A DNA stretch of 64,000 nucleotides from Watersipora subatra (lineage: Eukaryota > Bryozoa > Gymnolaemata > Cheilostomatida > Watersiporidae), in the NCBI RefSeq assembly GCF_963576615.1, contig NC_088714.1, forward strand, positions 50,260,338-50,324,337, given 5' to 3'. The translations under genes and the position numbers were made by a program. Positions within the stretch are counted from its first letter, which is position 1; each line of letters opens with the position of its first letter. The notes under the pieces were generated by a model. It was not told the DNA's origin. It ran no database searches and was given only the letters and a program-made list of their open reading frames with translations. Shown piece after piece: positions 31,338 through 42,847 of this stretch.

Positions 31338-32562
31338 TTATACAAAATTAAATGAGCTAGACAAGTCTGGAAGATTAAACTCCTTCAATATAAGATTGCA
31401 TCCATTTACACCACATTCGTCATTTAACCAGCCTGTTCTGTCTAGATTTTCTCTACTCTTCTTTGACATACAAGCAAACTTTGCTTTAGCTTGACTATCT
31501 GCAGTTAATGCCTCACAGGCTTTATCTACAAAGCTTGTTGGAATACTCAAGTATTGAAAAACAGTAATCACTGTTCTACGGGTGTTATTCATCAAGCGCT
31601 CATATTTAATTGGCTGAATTGTGGAGCCATTCTGAATTGCTAGTTGGATAGTTTTTACTTGAGATGCCCAAAAAAACAACTCCACTCAGCGAGAGTCTTT
31701 GGTCTAACGATTGAAATGACCTTTTTACAGAAATGGGGGTCAAAGCCACCAGTAAATGAACAGGTGTTTGAGATTTTAAACCACCAGTTATCGTCTAAGG
31801 GGTTGTGATGCAAGTGATTTTCAAAGGTAAAACTAAGTAAGGCATTTGTAGAAAATGCTTGATGAAATGAAGAAATTGTTGTCATGGAGTCTCGATAAGC
31901 TGCCATCATTTGATGTTTAGGAAAGTTCCTTTTAATCGTGTCGATCATATGAACATCATACACAGCTTCTTTCCATAGCACAGATTCATCGGGTGAGGCA
32001 TGTAAAAGATGCATTTTAATGTTAGCAACTACCATTATTTTATAGTAGGATGATTTACTAAAACTGTCAACACTGTGGTAGCCGTGATCACCATGCGTAA
32101 TGCTATAATACATCGATTGTGATTCCGAAAATGTCTTCCACTTTGGTAACGAGTTGAAAGCTTGTACCCAAGCAGTTGAACCACATCTCGATGTATGAAA
32201 CATCCAAACAACTCTTCTGTCTTTCACATCGATTTTTTCAGCGATTTTATAAAATATTTTTACAGGCATGACAATGAGTCTTATGGCATGCTTGCTCTGA
32301 CTCTGCCACATGAATGGATGTTTTCGTGAATTAAGTATATCACAGTCTACTTCTGTGAAAGTTGCTATTCTTGAATTGATAGACAACAGATGAAGTCTAT
32401 TATTTGAAACAACACTGGTTGAAGCAAATCTGTCATGAACAGTGAAGAAAGTGCGAGGCAATGCCATACTTGTGGTTTCACACGGATTAGTCCAGATTAT
32501 GCGCTGAACTTGTACACAATTTAAGTTTTGTTCAAACATTTCATCTCTTTCCTTAGTGGTAC
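31338..32562 (-). pseudogene. copy A main exon
   Basis: 1225 bp, one base short of the multiple needed to match copy B (1235 bp including two phase bases, allowing for internal codon indels). The upstream frame closes at a TAA a few codons beyond the T7 run. The downstream frame encodes about 115 residues including WLNDECGVNGCNLIL. Nucleotide identity to 47143-45909 is high throughout. Confidence 0.8.
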
Positions 32563-33981
32563 CTGAAATCAAAAAATCAGAATATCATTATTGAGAAACA
32601 GAATCATCTTAATTTTTAGGAATAATAATATTTTATTGAATATAACTCAATGCCAACAAAATTAACTATGGCACACAATAAAAAACATGGAATGACAAAT
32701 TATTTCTTTTGCAAAAAGTGCAAAAATATTAAAAATAAACTGAGTTTAGTAATTCAAGCAATTACAAAAGGCAATCTTGTTTTGTCTGATAGTTTTTTTG
32801 TTAAAGAACCTGCCACTTGCAAAAGTTCTCCAAAATATTTTTTTACAAAAATGGAAAAGAAAATTATGAATATTTTACCGTTAAAACTGAAATCTACGAG
32901 ATAAATGATTGATTCTTACTATGCTATCCTATAAACAAGACCAACAACAAAATAATTTGTAATGGAGTTGGGGTGGGCGGTGACAAAATGGCCAGTCAAC
33001 AGCATAGATAAATAATGTTAGCTTGATAAACAATCTACATGAATAAGAAATTTGTTGCATTTCAACAGTCAACATTTTTGCTGGAAAGTATAACCAAATT
33101 ATTTTCACTTGGTTCGGCCTCATTGTTTGTTAGTTATCCTAAATGCCTATGCGGCTAATTAATGTAAAACTAAAACAATGTAATTTTTTGATAATTGCTA
33201 ATGTCTTTCAAAAGGCCAAAATTAGCATGGTATCTTTTACAACAAACAGTTTGTTAGTTAGTACGTTGTAAAATTTCTCCAAGTATTTAACTCTTCTGCG
33301 ACTCGTGTCTTGGTATTACATAATAAAAAATTAATTCACTGATGGCCAGTCCACTAACAATCAATGCTATTTCAAAATGCGAAAAACCACTCCAATTTCA
33401 TGTAGGAAGTTGTGTAACATTTTGAACTTTTTAATAGTATGAAAGCAATTCTTTTTACGGCAACTATAGAAATATAACTGTTTAGAATTAAGACAAATCA
33501 GCTACCCAATCACTAAGCTGTTAGCTGTTTGATGTAAACTATTATATATTGGATAATTACTAGCATTCAATTTTAAAAATTTTGTGGAATCAGACACTGA
33601 ACGCTGTTTAATCCATGTATAGCTATTCACTGCATCAAATAATTAATGTTTTAACAACTCATGCAAGTTTAGTTATTGTCTGCTTGCCATATTCAGCTCA
33701 AATCTGAACAATAATTACAACAACCATTTTAACAAAAAATTTGTTAAATTAATGTTTGAAGTAGTGAATCACATGACTGAGATATACTGACATAGATTTA
33801 CCGCGCCCTGTGACTCTTTAATAAGTAGTCTGTTTTTTCTTTCCAATTAAAATGAACATTCGCATATTTTTATGCTGAACGACTGCATTCATTGCATGAA
33901 TTTTTTTCACCTTTGACTTTTTATGTCTAAAGACATGCTGCAACACAGCTACTAAACTTGTTAAGCATATCTCCATTCTAC
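32563..33981. other. intron of copy A
   Basis: AT-rich with no coding family recognised. It is 1.4 kb, against nearly 4 kb in copy B, whose intron has gained a Penelope-like element. Confidence 0.5.
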
Positions 33982-34078
33982 CATTAACCCTTCAAACAAA
34001 GTGAACCATCAACTCCCAAAGGTAGTGGCAGAAGTGCAAGAGTAGATGCAGAAAGATAGCTTGAGTTTTGCGAACGAG
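33982..34078 (-). pseudogene. copy A exon 1 relic
   Basis: Aligns base for base with copy B exon 1 over the last about 80 nt (FLHLLLHFCHYLWELMVH in one frame). The donor is degraded to GTAGAA. The initiator ATG is gone, and a TGA replaces the Trp codon before the splice site. It supports pseudogene status of copy A independently of the exon 2 frameshift. Confidence 0.65.
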
Positions 34079-35477
34079 AGAGTATATCAAAAGTGTTGTA
34101 TCTTTCAACTATTTGTATTAACAGCTTTCTTTATAGAGATTGATCTATCGTCTGTATGATGAATGGCGTACCACTGAAAACGCTGTTTTGTCGCCCTGAT
34201 ATAGAATGTAGCGTATCGCAGTGCTTGCAGGTAAAATATACCGGATACAGCACTAATCGCAAGCACATAAAAATAATAAACGCAACTGTGTTTCTTAAAC
34301 TTTATTATGCATCATCCAGAATGTTTCTTTAATAATAATAATGAATAATAATAAATTAAAAAACAGAAAAGCCAGGTGATGAAAGTGGCTGTTTAAAATA
34401 AAAATAATTAAATATGTCAAGTTAACTTTTACCGACATTTTGTTAAAAAAACTAATAAATTTAATTTTTATGCTAGTTTAAGAATGATGGTTTCAATAAC
34501 AAAAGGTGATACTGCTAATTTTCAAAGTGCATTATTATCCCTTTTCAAAAAAATCATTTATGAAACATTCCATTAGTGTTGAGAGAAAAACGGCGAATTA
34601 ATATTAATCACTTTTGACAGAAAAACTCCTATTGGAGTTAATCAAGCTGTTAAATACATTCATTAGCACAATCACTTTAACTTTGGTCAGCTGTACAACT
34701 TTGTCGTTAGATTCACTTTTTTACTATTTTCAAATCGCTTGAAAAAATATTAATTTTTTAGTTGTCAAAAAATTCAAATGAGGTGCAAAATAATTGGGCG
34801 TGAGGAATCTTTGCAATAAGTACTAATAATTTGGCCAATGTATTCTAGTTTTGAAGTATTGCCAATAAATGTGTGTGCCATAGTGGATGAACACGTGAAT
34901 CACCAAAACATTAATTTGCGATTAGGCAGACATCAACCGATTAACCCATACAATTACTTGGGTGGTTAAAACAAGTTCGGAGATGCGGCTGGTCATGCAT
35001 GGCCATAACAGTATCACTCAGGCATGCAGCTTAGGGGGATTGACACCTTTGGAATCATTTATCAATTTATATGTCAGTTGAATTGTTGAATTTTCACTCA
35101 ATAAGTTTATATAATAGAAATGACACTGAAAGCGTAATAAAAAGAGTTAAAAATATCTCTTTATGCATGATTAGCTGAATGACCGGCGTTGCACTAGTAA
35201 TTAAACAAATAAATCTGTTTAATCAACAAAAATAAATTTTTGGTCAAGTTAAAGCCTTTATCACAGAAAACAAGAGTTACTGTCAATCATGTAAAATAAT
35301 GAGTTTATAACTGATTATCATTCTATCACTCCTAAGCTATAAGTCACAGTTGAAGGAAATGCAAAATGACTTTACTCACAGCCATTGCCTTGTGAAAATA
35401 AAATAATGTATTTATAATCACTATGCTTTCCTTTATAGAACCAGTAATTGAAACATTGAAACATGTTGAGTGAGCCA
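34079..35477. other. region upstream of copy A
   Basis: AT-rich DNA. No splice-bounded coding segment, RNA gene or inverted repeat recognised. Confidence 0.35.
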
Positions 35478-36141
35478 GTAACACTTTTGTGTGAAATGAA
35501 ACTACAGCCATAACTTTAATATATAGATATGATCTATAACTACAGGCACAATTCCTAGAAACCCAGTCATTCGACACCACTAGCAACTTATCAACGGTAT
35601 ACACGATAGAAAACTTGCAATCTATTTATCAAGCACCATGTGATTGAAGGAGTCATTTGCTCTCCTCTTGGAAAAACTGAGAATCAATGAGGATACAACT
35701 TTTAATCTAATTTTTATTGATAATTACTAACCTTTGTTCTTGACCTTTTTGGGCATTCACTTCAACTTACCTTACCACCAAGATTCTTTACCACATCCAT
35801 TACATTTTAATTTCGTATTTTTAGATTAGCTGCAATTTCCCTGTCTCTGTGTACCAGCATTTGCTTTTAGATAGTAACCTTATCATTTTCCATGAGTGTG
35901 TGTAGTTGGTGATCATATCGTCTGTTACTATTTTCCATGAGTGTGTAGTTTGAAGTCATATCATCTGCTACCAGTAGATAAGATGTCAAGTTGTGGCAAG
36001 AGAGTTGTTAGTGGATGTTTGAGCCTAATTTACTGTGTCAAGGAAATGCATGTCATTGGTTTTCCTCAAACAGCCAGATACAAACACACCTTCCAAGTTA
36101 TTTACACAGTCAGATAAAAACACACCTTCCCAGTTAATACC
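35478..36141 (+). repeat. left arm of a 6.2-kb inverted repeat structure
   Basis: About 660 bp matching the reverse complement of 41064-41652, including GAGTCATTTGCTCTCCTCTT and GTTAGTGGATGTTTGAGCCT. This arm has two local tandem duplications absent from the other arm: a unit around TTTTCCATGAGTGTGTGTAG (about 35887-35995) and one around CAGATACAAACACACCTTCC (about 36073-36140). Arms of this size and spacing resemble long terminal inverted repeats of a DNA transposon, but no transposase is visible. Confidence 0.85.
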
Positions 36142-36572
36142 AAAGGCTACTTGCTGGTATTCTACCATTTTTAAGAACCTTAATTTTTAAACTAGAGGTT
36201 TTATACTTTAGTATCTAGAAACTTTTGCGACTCATTCAGCTCCTGTTGTTTGTGGTTATCTTTAGAAATTGTCTCACCCTGCATTAGTGTCTCCAGGTTG
36301 CTTAAGATATTTATCGTTCATATTTTTATGGTGCCTAAATCAAGAATTTTGATTTTCTCTCTTTATTCTCATGGTATAATTATATAAATTTGTGTATAAT
36401 ACCTGTGTTAGTTTCTTTAATTATATGTTTATTATGAATTAATACAATAAAAAAATACTTTATAATATCACTAGCTGCATTACCCGCCTACAGTAACAGA
36501 TTCACGGGCAGCATAAGGTTTATTGAGAGTTGGCTTTCATATTGTAAAACAACTCCAAATATGCAGTTACAT

Positions 36573-37045
36573 CTTCCTCTCTCCATTTCTCCTTCTCTTC
36601 CTCTCTCCCTCTTTCCCCTCTCTCCGTCTCTCCCCTCTCTCTGTCTCTCCCCTCTCCCTCTCTCCCCTCTCTCTCTCCCCCTCCCTCTTCCCCCTCTCCC
36701 TCTCTCTCTTCCTCTCCCCCTCTCTCCCCCTCTCTCCCCCTCTCTCTCCCGCTTTCTCTCCCTCTCTCTTTCCTCCCTTCTCCTCCTCGCTCTCCCTCTC
36801 TCTCCCCTTCTCTCCCTCTCTTTCTCCCTCTCCCCCCTCTCCCTCTCTCCCTCTCCTCTCCCTCTCTCTCCCTTTCTCTCTCTCTCTCCCCTCTCTCTTC
36901 CTTGCTCTCTCCCTTTCTCTCCCCTCTCCCTCCCCCTCTCTCTCTCCCTCTCCCCCTCTCCCTCTCTCCCCCTCTCCCTCTCTCTCCCTTTCTCCCCCCT
37001 CTCTCTCCCTTTCTCTCCCTCTTTTTCCCTCTCTCTCTATCCCTT
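36573..37045. repeat. CT-rich polypyrimidine tract inside Helitron B
   Basis: About 470 bp of CTCTCTCCC-type sequence on the plus strand, the counterpart of the GA tract in Helitron A. The detailed unit order differs from A, so the tract has changed since the copies separated. Confidence 0.95.
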
Positions 37046-37048
37046 AGT

Positions 37049-37243
37049 TCAACGCAACACTTGCGGATAGACAACATTTTTGGTTTTTCTGTCGGGCATA
37101 TGAAGAAACAGTTTTCGGCGTTTGCCTACTTTTGAGCAGGCGACGTATAGCTGGTCATGGCTGATGCAGGGTGACAGTAAGTCGATAGCAGCTGCTCTCT
37201 TTCTTTTCACAATAGCGTATCGCAACCCTCGGAGTACTCGTGA
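37049..37243 (-). pseudogene. helicase C-terminal remnant in Helitron B
   Basis: Same tail as at 24536-24730 with a few substitutions (LYVACSKVGKRRKLFLHMPD, then KTKNVVYPQVLR). Stop TGA at 37051-37049. The shared truncation shows A and B derive from one already-deleted ancestor. Confidence 0.75.
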
Positions 37244-37994
37244 AAGTTCTGTAATAGGCCTACTCGTAGCTGGAAAAAAATTAGTAACTCGGCTGCTGAA
37301 GGAAATGAACATGACCCACTATCACGAACAGCGGCAAATCCAACGTTATTAAGTAGTGGAGATGTGGCAATTCATATACAATACAAAATCGTATAAGAAA
37401 CACTTACCTTTTTGATGTGGAAATTTAGTAGGTGAGAAATGCGTTTTTCCAGTGGCTCCAAGAAACAAACGTTTACGTGACCTTCTCGGTACACGTTGGC
37501 AGTAAATATTAATTGCATGTAAATAAATACTTGTTAAATTATTTAATTTAATAAATAGTACATTTGTATAGCTGTATAGACACTTTTGTATAGGCCGCAG
37601 AACTCAGGAAGGCGCTTTTTAACACGGCAGAAAAGTTGCTGTTTAAAAAGCATGCTAACCGGGGATTTCGGTTAATGCGCCCGAGCGGTGAAAGAAAAAC
37701 AACAGAATCGCCACACCTTTATATAAGCTGCTTGGCTCCAATCGTCAGAGAAAAGTAGCGGCTAATAATCCATATTACAAAATTACGATATTTAGTTATC
37801 ATATTATTTCGATTGGCTTCGTTCGACCGAATGGAAAAAGAAAGACCGCTCTATAATTTATTTACTGTTACTACACATATTAATTCAGTTCGCTTCGTAC
37901 GACCGAAATTCGTACGACGATAAAAGGAAAGACCGCTCTATAAGGCGGACACTCAATCAAACAGACAGACAACGATTGCCGTTTATATAGTAGA

Positions 37995-38527
37995 CAGAGA
38001 ACAGCGTTTTTCTAGTGATTGCAAGAAACAAATGTTCACATGACCTTCCCGGTACACGTTGGCAGTAAATATTAATTAGATATAATTTACTACTCATGAA
38101 TTTATTTAAAGAGTAGTAAATTTTATTTAATTCACTACTAATATTTACTACTAATTTAATTCTACTACTTACTCATATTAATTAAGTTTGCTTCGTACGA
38201 TCGAATCGAAAAAAAAGACCGCCATATAATTTATTTATACTGCTCATATTTGGGAGTTATCGGTGACTCAATATATCAAGAAGACAACTCATACTATTAG
38301 CATATCAGTATTTATCGTCCATCCCTACGATGAATAGTGGGTTACGTATTATAATAGAGGCGTGTACTAACCGGAGATTCCCGTTAATGCGCCCTAGCGG
38401 TGAAAAAAACCACAGAATAGACACGCCCTTATATAAAAGTAGCGGCTAATAGTCCGAAAAGTATGGTACTCTATAAAGCGGACAGACAGATACACAGATA
38501 GACAACGATTGCCGTTTATATAGTAGA
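37995..38527 (-). mobile_element. Helitron C, 5' part only
   Basis: The 5' terminus TCTACTATATAAACGG at 38527, preceded by A on the same strand (t38528), is followed by the family's 5' region (AACCGGAGATTCCCGTTAAT-like, ACGTTGGCAGTAAATATTAA inverted). The 3' part is missing and Helitron B abuts it. An AT-rich expansion (TTTACTACTAATTTAATT) distinguishes it from A and B. Confidence 0.7.
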
Positions 38528-38735
38528 TTACTGCTGTCGATAATTTACTAAATGCATATGAGAAGCACAATATGAAGATAAACAAGATGAACAAACTAAA
38601 AAATATGTAACCTGCTTTCAGGTAATGAATAGATAATGTAATAATCTCACCTGCCAAGCTAGCTGATTCCTGAATAACAGAAATGCAATTACCTAATGAA
38701 CTTGGGTAAACTTCGCTAGTAAAGCTAGTAACCAA
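38528..38735 (-). pseudogene. SLC22-like transporter exon fragment
   Basis: A minus-strand frame reads TSEVYPSSLGNCISVIQES, SLAGEIITL, then a hydrophobic segment (GYIFFSLFILFIFILCFSYA) and runs straight into the 5' end of Helitron C. The (T/A)-x-E-(V/L)-Y-P-x-x-(L/V)-(R/G)-N motif followed by one or two membrane segments is typical of the eleventh-twelfth helices of organic cation/anion transporters (major facilitator SLC22). No donor or stop precedes the Helitron border. The assignment rests on one motif region and is tentative. Confidence 0.35.
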
Positions 38736-40556
38736 CTATCAGCAAGCTCCTAGCTTTAGTACATTTGGATGACAGTAATAATGTTCTTGGCGGACATAAA
38801 GCTAATGGGGGTCGAGTCCAAAAATATTTTTTAAATGAATGTGACCAAAATTAGAATTTGTTTAATAAGAGTTTATACACAGTAATAATGAAATAAGTGA
38901 AGCTTAAAATAATTAGGTCATAGAAACTCTGCTGCTTCAACTATTTTGAGCTCTTTTTATAGTACTACAATAATTAGGTAAGCTAGCTGCAATAGTTAAT
39001 CATAGTTGTACGGAATAGAACTGCTTACTTTAAAAATCTGTGCAGTGCTAGCTCACTACGCCACAATCTAAACTTACAATTAGCCACGGGCAATATGTTT
39101 TCCTTTTTAAAATAATGTTTGAAATATTACTGGGAATCAAATTGAAGACTTGAAACTGCTAACATATCGATCAAAAACTTTGTTTACCATTCTGACACCA
39201 ATGTTAGAATGGGTAAAAGTCATCAATGAAATACATTACATATCTACTGAATTATTCGGTGCAATTAAGGAGTGACCATAGATTAGTTTAAAATGTGGAT
39301 TAAAACGTTGTTGTCAGATGAGGTGTTTTGAGACAAGATATTCATCATTATTTATTGTGAGGATAACTTTTGAAAACAGGAAAACCGCTTTCAGAAAAGG
39401 CACACTGGTGCTAACAACATTTAACAAAGGGTGTAGTTAATATTCATGAAATTACTAGAAACTTGAAAGCATAATCCTGATTTTTTTCTAAAAAGAATAA
39501 AGATATTATAAAAATATTTTCTTAAATTGGACAAGAGAATTAAATTCAGAGCTTTTTTTTATTGAAAAGTTATGGTACGCTGTTTAAATGCGAAGAGAAA
39601 AGTTGACAAAATATGTGCAAAAGATGATTACTTATGAGCACGGTTGTCTTACTACAGCACTTTAATAAACTTCTGCCATGCAACCTTGTGATTAAAAGGC
39701 AGCGTTCATTCTTTGAACACAATTTTATTTGAAACACAATTTTCATGAAATCTCTCCTACTTTGTTAAACTACTTATCTCCATAACTAAGCGCTTTCTAT
39801 TGCTTATTTACCAAACTATGTTCAACTAAAATGCTGCTAAAATCAAAAAAATATTGATAAGAAGCACTGTTACTTTTTACAATAGAATAAAGGCCAACTT
39901 TCAAACTCGACGCAAGTTCAATGTTGAAATTTTAATCTTCTGTACAAATATTTTAGGCATGCATAGTTCTAACTAAAATGAACATGAAACATAAAACCTA
40001 CGACAAATAACAGTGATGGACAGTATAACAGTCTAGTTTTAACATTAGAAAATTATGCCAAAGCTGCACATGTTTAGTGCTGTCAAGCAACATCTTTCAA
40101 CATAAACGAGATAACAAACCAAGTCAACTTCTTCAAATTATACTCAACAACGAAATAAATATCATATTTTACGAGGATTTGTCAAACCTTCACCAGTGAA
40201 GACAACTCAACACTAACAATAATAAAATACTTCAAACTTTAAAACAAACACAGAAAAATCCTATGCACCATATGTTATTGAGTCATGAGGTGTCATGCCG
40301 CACTTTTGACTTCTCATCTTCAAAGGGTCAACTGGCTTGTTCAACATAAGCTTTCTACTGCGAACCCTAAAATACTTTTACTCTCATTTTTACTCTTGCT
40401 CTCACTCCAACTCTACAACAATCTTCCACAACCTTCAACAACCCTCTTCAGTTATTCTCTCTGAATATACTTATTTAACACTGCTAGACAGCTGAAACTC
40501 ACACTGAAACTCAAATCCTTATTTGGTATTTTGTAAACTAGCAGGAGAACACTTCA
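38736..40556. other. AT-rich interior of the inverted-repeat structure
   Basis: No coding family, inverted repeat or RNA gene recognised. A TC/AAC-rich patch (about 40375-40450) precedes the 32-bp minisatellite. Confidence 0.4.
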
Positions 40557-40806
40557 AATATATCACACTGAATGAGGAGAAAAACTTCGATATGTTACAT
40601 TGAATTAGGAGAATAACTCTGCTATATTACACTGTTGCAGAAGTACAACTCTAATATATTACACTGTTGCAAAAGTACAACTCTGATTTGTTACAGAGAA
40701 GCAGAAGAACACCTTTAGTATATCACGTTAGATCAAAAGCAAAACTTTGATATTTTGAACTGAAGCAAGAAAACTAATCTAATATATCAAACTAAATCAG
40801 GCAACT
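40557..40806. repeat. 32-bp degenerate minisatellite, about 7.5 copies
   Basis: Diverged units on the model TTACACTGTTGCAGAAGTAC+AACTCTAATATA; the best-preserved two lie at about 40627-40690. It is in the loop of the 6.2-kb inverted repeat, close to the right arm. Confidence 0.75.
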
Positions 40807-41063
40807 TATTTGCTTACATAGCGATGAGCTGAGGCTGTCTATAAACAGAATATGAGTTATTTTATTTTATTCACTTGAAGCACTTTTGTGCTGCTCATAT
40901 GCATTTAATATATTATCAACAGTTGTAGTGATATTATAAAATAAATCTTTTGTTGTATCAGCTCGCAATGAACATATTCTCAAAGAAAATAACATCGATT
41001 CTTACCACAATAAATAACACAATATTCTTAAAAATGATAAAAAAACCACTAAATAGCATTTTG

Positions 41064-41652
41064 TATTAGCTGGGAAGGTGTGTTTGTATCTGGCTGTTTG
41101 AGGAAAACCAATGACATGCATCTAATTGATAAAGTAAAGTAGGCTCAAACATCCACTAACAACTCTTTTGCTAGAACTTGACATCTTATCTGCCGGTAAC
41201 AGACGATATGACTTCAAACTACACACTCATGGAAAATGATGAAATTACTTATAATGAAGCACATGCTGGCACACAGAGACAGGGAAGTTGCAGCTAATCT
41301 AAAATTATGAAATTAAAAAGTAATGGTTGTGGCCAAGAATCTTTGTGGGAGTTGAAGTAAATTCCCAAAAAAGGTCAAGGGCAAAGATTATTAATTATCA
41401 ATAAAATTAGATTAAAATGTGTATCCTCATTGATTCTCAGCTTTTCCAAGAGGAGAGCAAATGACTCTTTCAATCTAGATCAAGACAAGCTCAATGAAAA
41501 GATTGCCAGTTCTCTATTGTGTATGCCGTTGGTAAATTGTTAGTGGTGGTGGATTACTGAGTTTCTAGAAACAGTGCTTGTATTTATATACTATGTTTAT
41601 ATATTAATTATAGATTATAGGCAATAGTTTCATTTCAAACAAAAATCTTTTC
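41064..41652 (-). repeat. right arm of the 6.2-kb inverted repeat structure
   Basis: Inverted copy of 35478-36141, shorter because it lacks the two internal duplications of the left arm. It ends about 30 bp before the LINE fragment at 41680. Confidence 0.85.
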
Positions 41653-41679
41653 CAAATTGTTCCATACAAAAATCATAAA

Positions 41680-42665
41680 ATAAAAAGAGCAACAGCTAGT
41701 CAATAAAATCAAAACAAATAATTTGACAAATAGTCAAATTTTGTCAAATTATTTGACATATATAGTCAAATAGTCTTTTGAAATATGAAATACTTTTCTT
41801 TACTAAAAGACCCGATATTAAGGAGAAGATTGTTAAAGAAATGAACAATGATATTATCAAAATAATTGTTAGAGGTTGTATGCGATTTGTTCAGTGTATC
41901 CCACATCTTAATATCCCTAAATGAGTGGTTTAGATGCCACCACTAATACCACTTATTAGCAGGTATTATTAGTACCACTCATGATGGGATCTTATTAGCA
42001 TCACTCATACAGAGATGCTTATCTTGATGATTTATTATAAAATATCTAGAATGCAGTAAACAAAAACATTGTGGTGCTTAATTGTATGGTGCAACGAGTG
42101 CACAACTCCCGCCTTTAATTGCTACTACACCACAAGTGGTACTAAACTAATGCTATTGCTTGAGTGGTTTTAAACAATGTTATAATTATGTTGCTGCATT
42201 CTATATACTTTATAATAAATCGTCAAGATAAGTATCTCTGTATGAGTAATGCTAATAAAATCACATCATGAGTGGTACTAATAATACCTGCTAATAAGTG
42301 GTATGAGTGGTGCCACCTAAACCACTCATTTAGTGATACCAAGATGCTGGATGACCTCGGTTTGTTTATATAACATAAGTTGAAACCTGTTGAAAACTTT
42401 TAATTGCCATATCCAAAACAAAGACAAAAACCATGAAAGATGTTAAAACCTTTAATTGATGTAAAATAAACATTTAGCATAGGTAAAGTGAAAAATGCAA
42501 AAACTAGGAATAATCCCTCATTGGAATACAACATGCTTGAACATTATATAGATTTGCAATTAGCTGAAAAGCTCTTTTTTGCTTCAAAAATAAATCAGTA
42601 GTGACATATATTGGAGATAGGTTATAATAAATGTATATACCATAAATGACATACTTAAAAACTTG
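41680..42665 (-). mobile_element. LINE 3' fragment interrupted by a MITE
   Basis: Matches the 3' part of the 4.1-5.4 kb LINE in the same orientation: AATTTGACAAATAGT near 41727 against 4235, GATTGTTAAAG near 41830 against 4300, ATAACATAAGTTGAAA near 42370 against 4366. Homology is split by a MITE at 41904-42347 and ends near 42660. The reading frame is destroyed. Together with the first copy it defines the 3' end of one LINE family. Confidence 0.65.
41904..42347. mobile_element. MITE with about 140-bp terminal inverted repeats, inserted in LINE
   Basis: The ends CATCTTAATATCCCTAAATG and (inverted) GCATCTTGGTATCACTAAAT extend inward through AGCAGGTATTATTAGTACCA to about 42060 and 42190. The interior is non-coding. 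Since it interrupts the LINE fragment it is younger than that insertion. Confidence 0.75.
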
Positions 42666-42847
42666 TAATTGTGTATGTCAATGAATTGAATCAGTAGCCT
42701 TTGGTCATCAGGAGCAATTTAATGCCAAGCAAACAGAAAAATAAATCATTCCCAATGATCACATGAAATGACAAATGGCTGTTCTACTGATTTAAGGCTT
42801 TTGCTATTCTGCGTAACATTAAATTTTGATTTGTATAAAAGTAAGAT

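Larger units (their letters stand above)
31338..34078 (-). pseudogene. sulfotransferase-like P-loop family, copy A (pseudogene)
   Basis: Main exon 32562-31338 (acceptor TTTCAG, 32564-32563). The first part encodes VVWMFHTSRCGSTAW (PAPS/P-loop-like), a SES motif and AAYRDSMTTISSFHQAF (3'-phosphate-like). The frame is lost at a run of seven T (31676-31670) and resumes one base out as FFWASQVKTIQLAIQNG, continuing to TAA at 31338. Against copy B this is a single-base deletion. Exon 1 survives only as a relic (about 34078-33982): it aligns with copy B exon 1 but lacks the ATG, has a 1-nt deletion and reads TGA for a Trp. The family resembles uncharacterised invertebrate sulfotransferase-like proteins; substrate unknown. 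Confidence 0.75.
36471..37994 (-). mobile_element. non-autonomous Helitron B
   Basis: Inverted counterpart of Helitron A. On the minus strand it starts TCTACTATATAAACGG (37994) and ends GCGGGTAATGCAGCTAG (36471), next to a T on that strand (a36470). The 5' neighbour is G rather than the usual A, and the adjacent sequence is interior Helitron sequence of element C, so B may be nested in C. It holds the same helicase tail and CT/GA tract. It lies inside the 35.5-41.7 kb inverted repeat. Confidence 0.85.

Noticed and set aside
35344..35604. Minus frame containing MAVSKVILHFLQL, considered as another exon 1 of the sulfotransferase-like family
   Set aside because: Similarity to copy B exon 1 is limited to a few residues around the ATG, and the frame stops almost at once.
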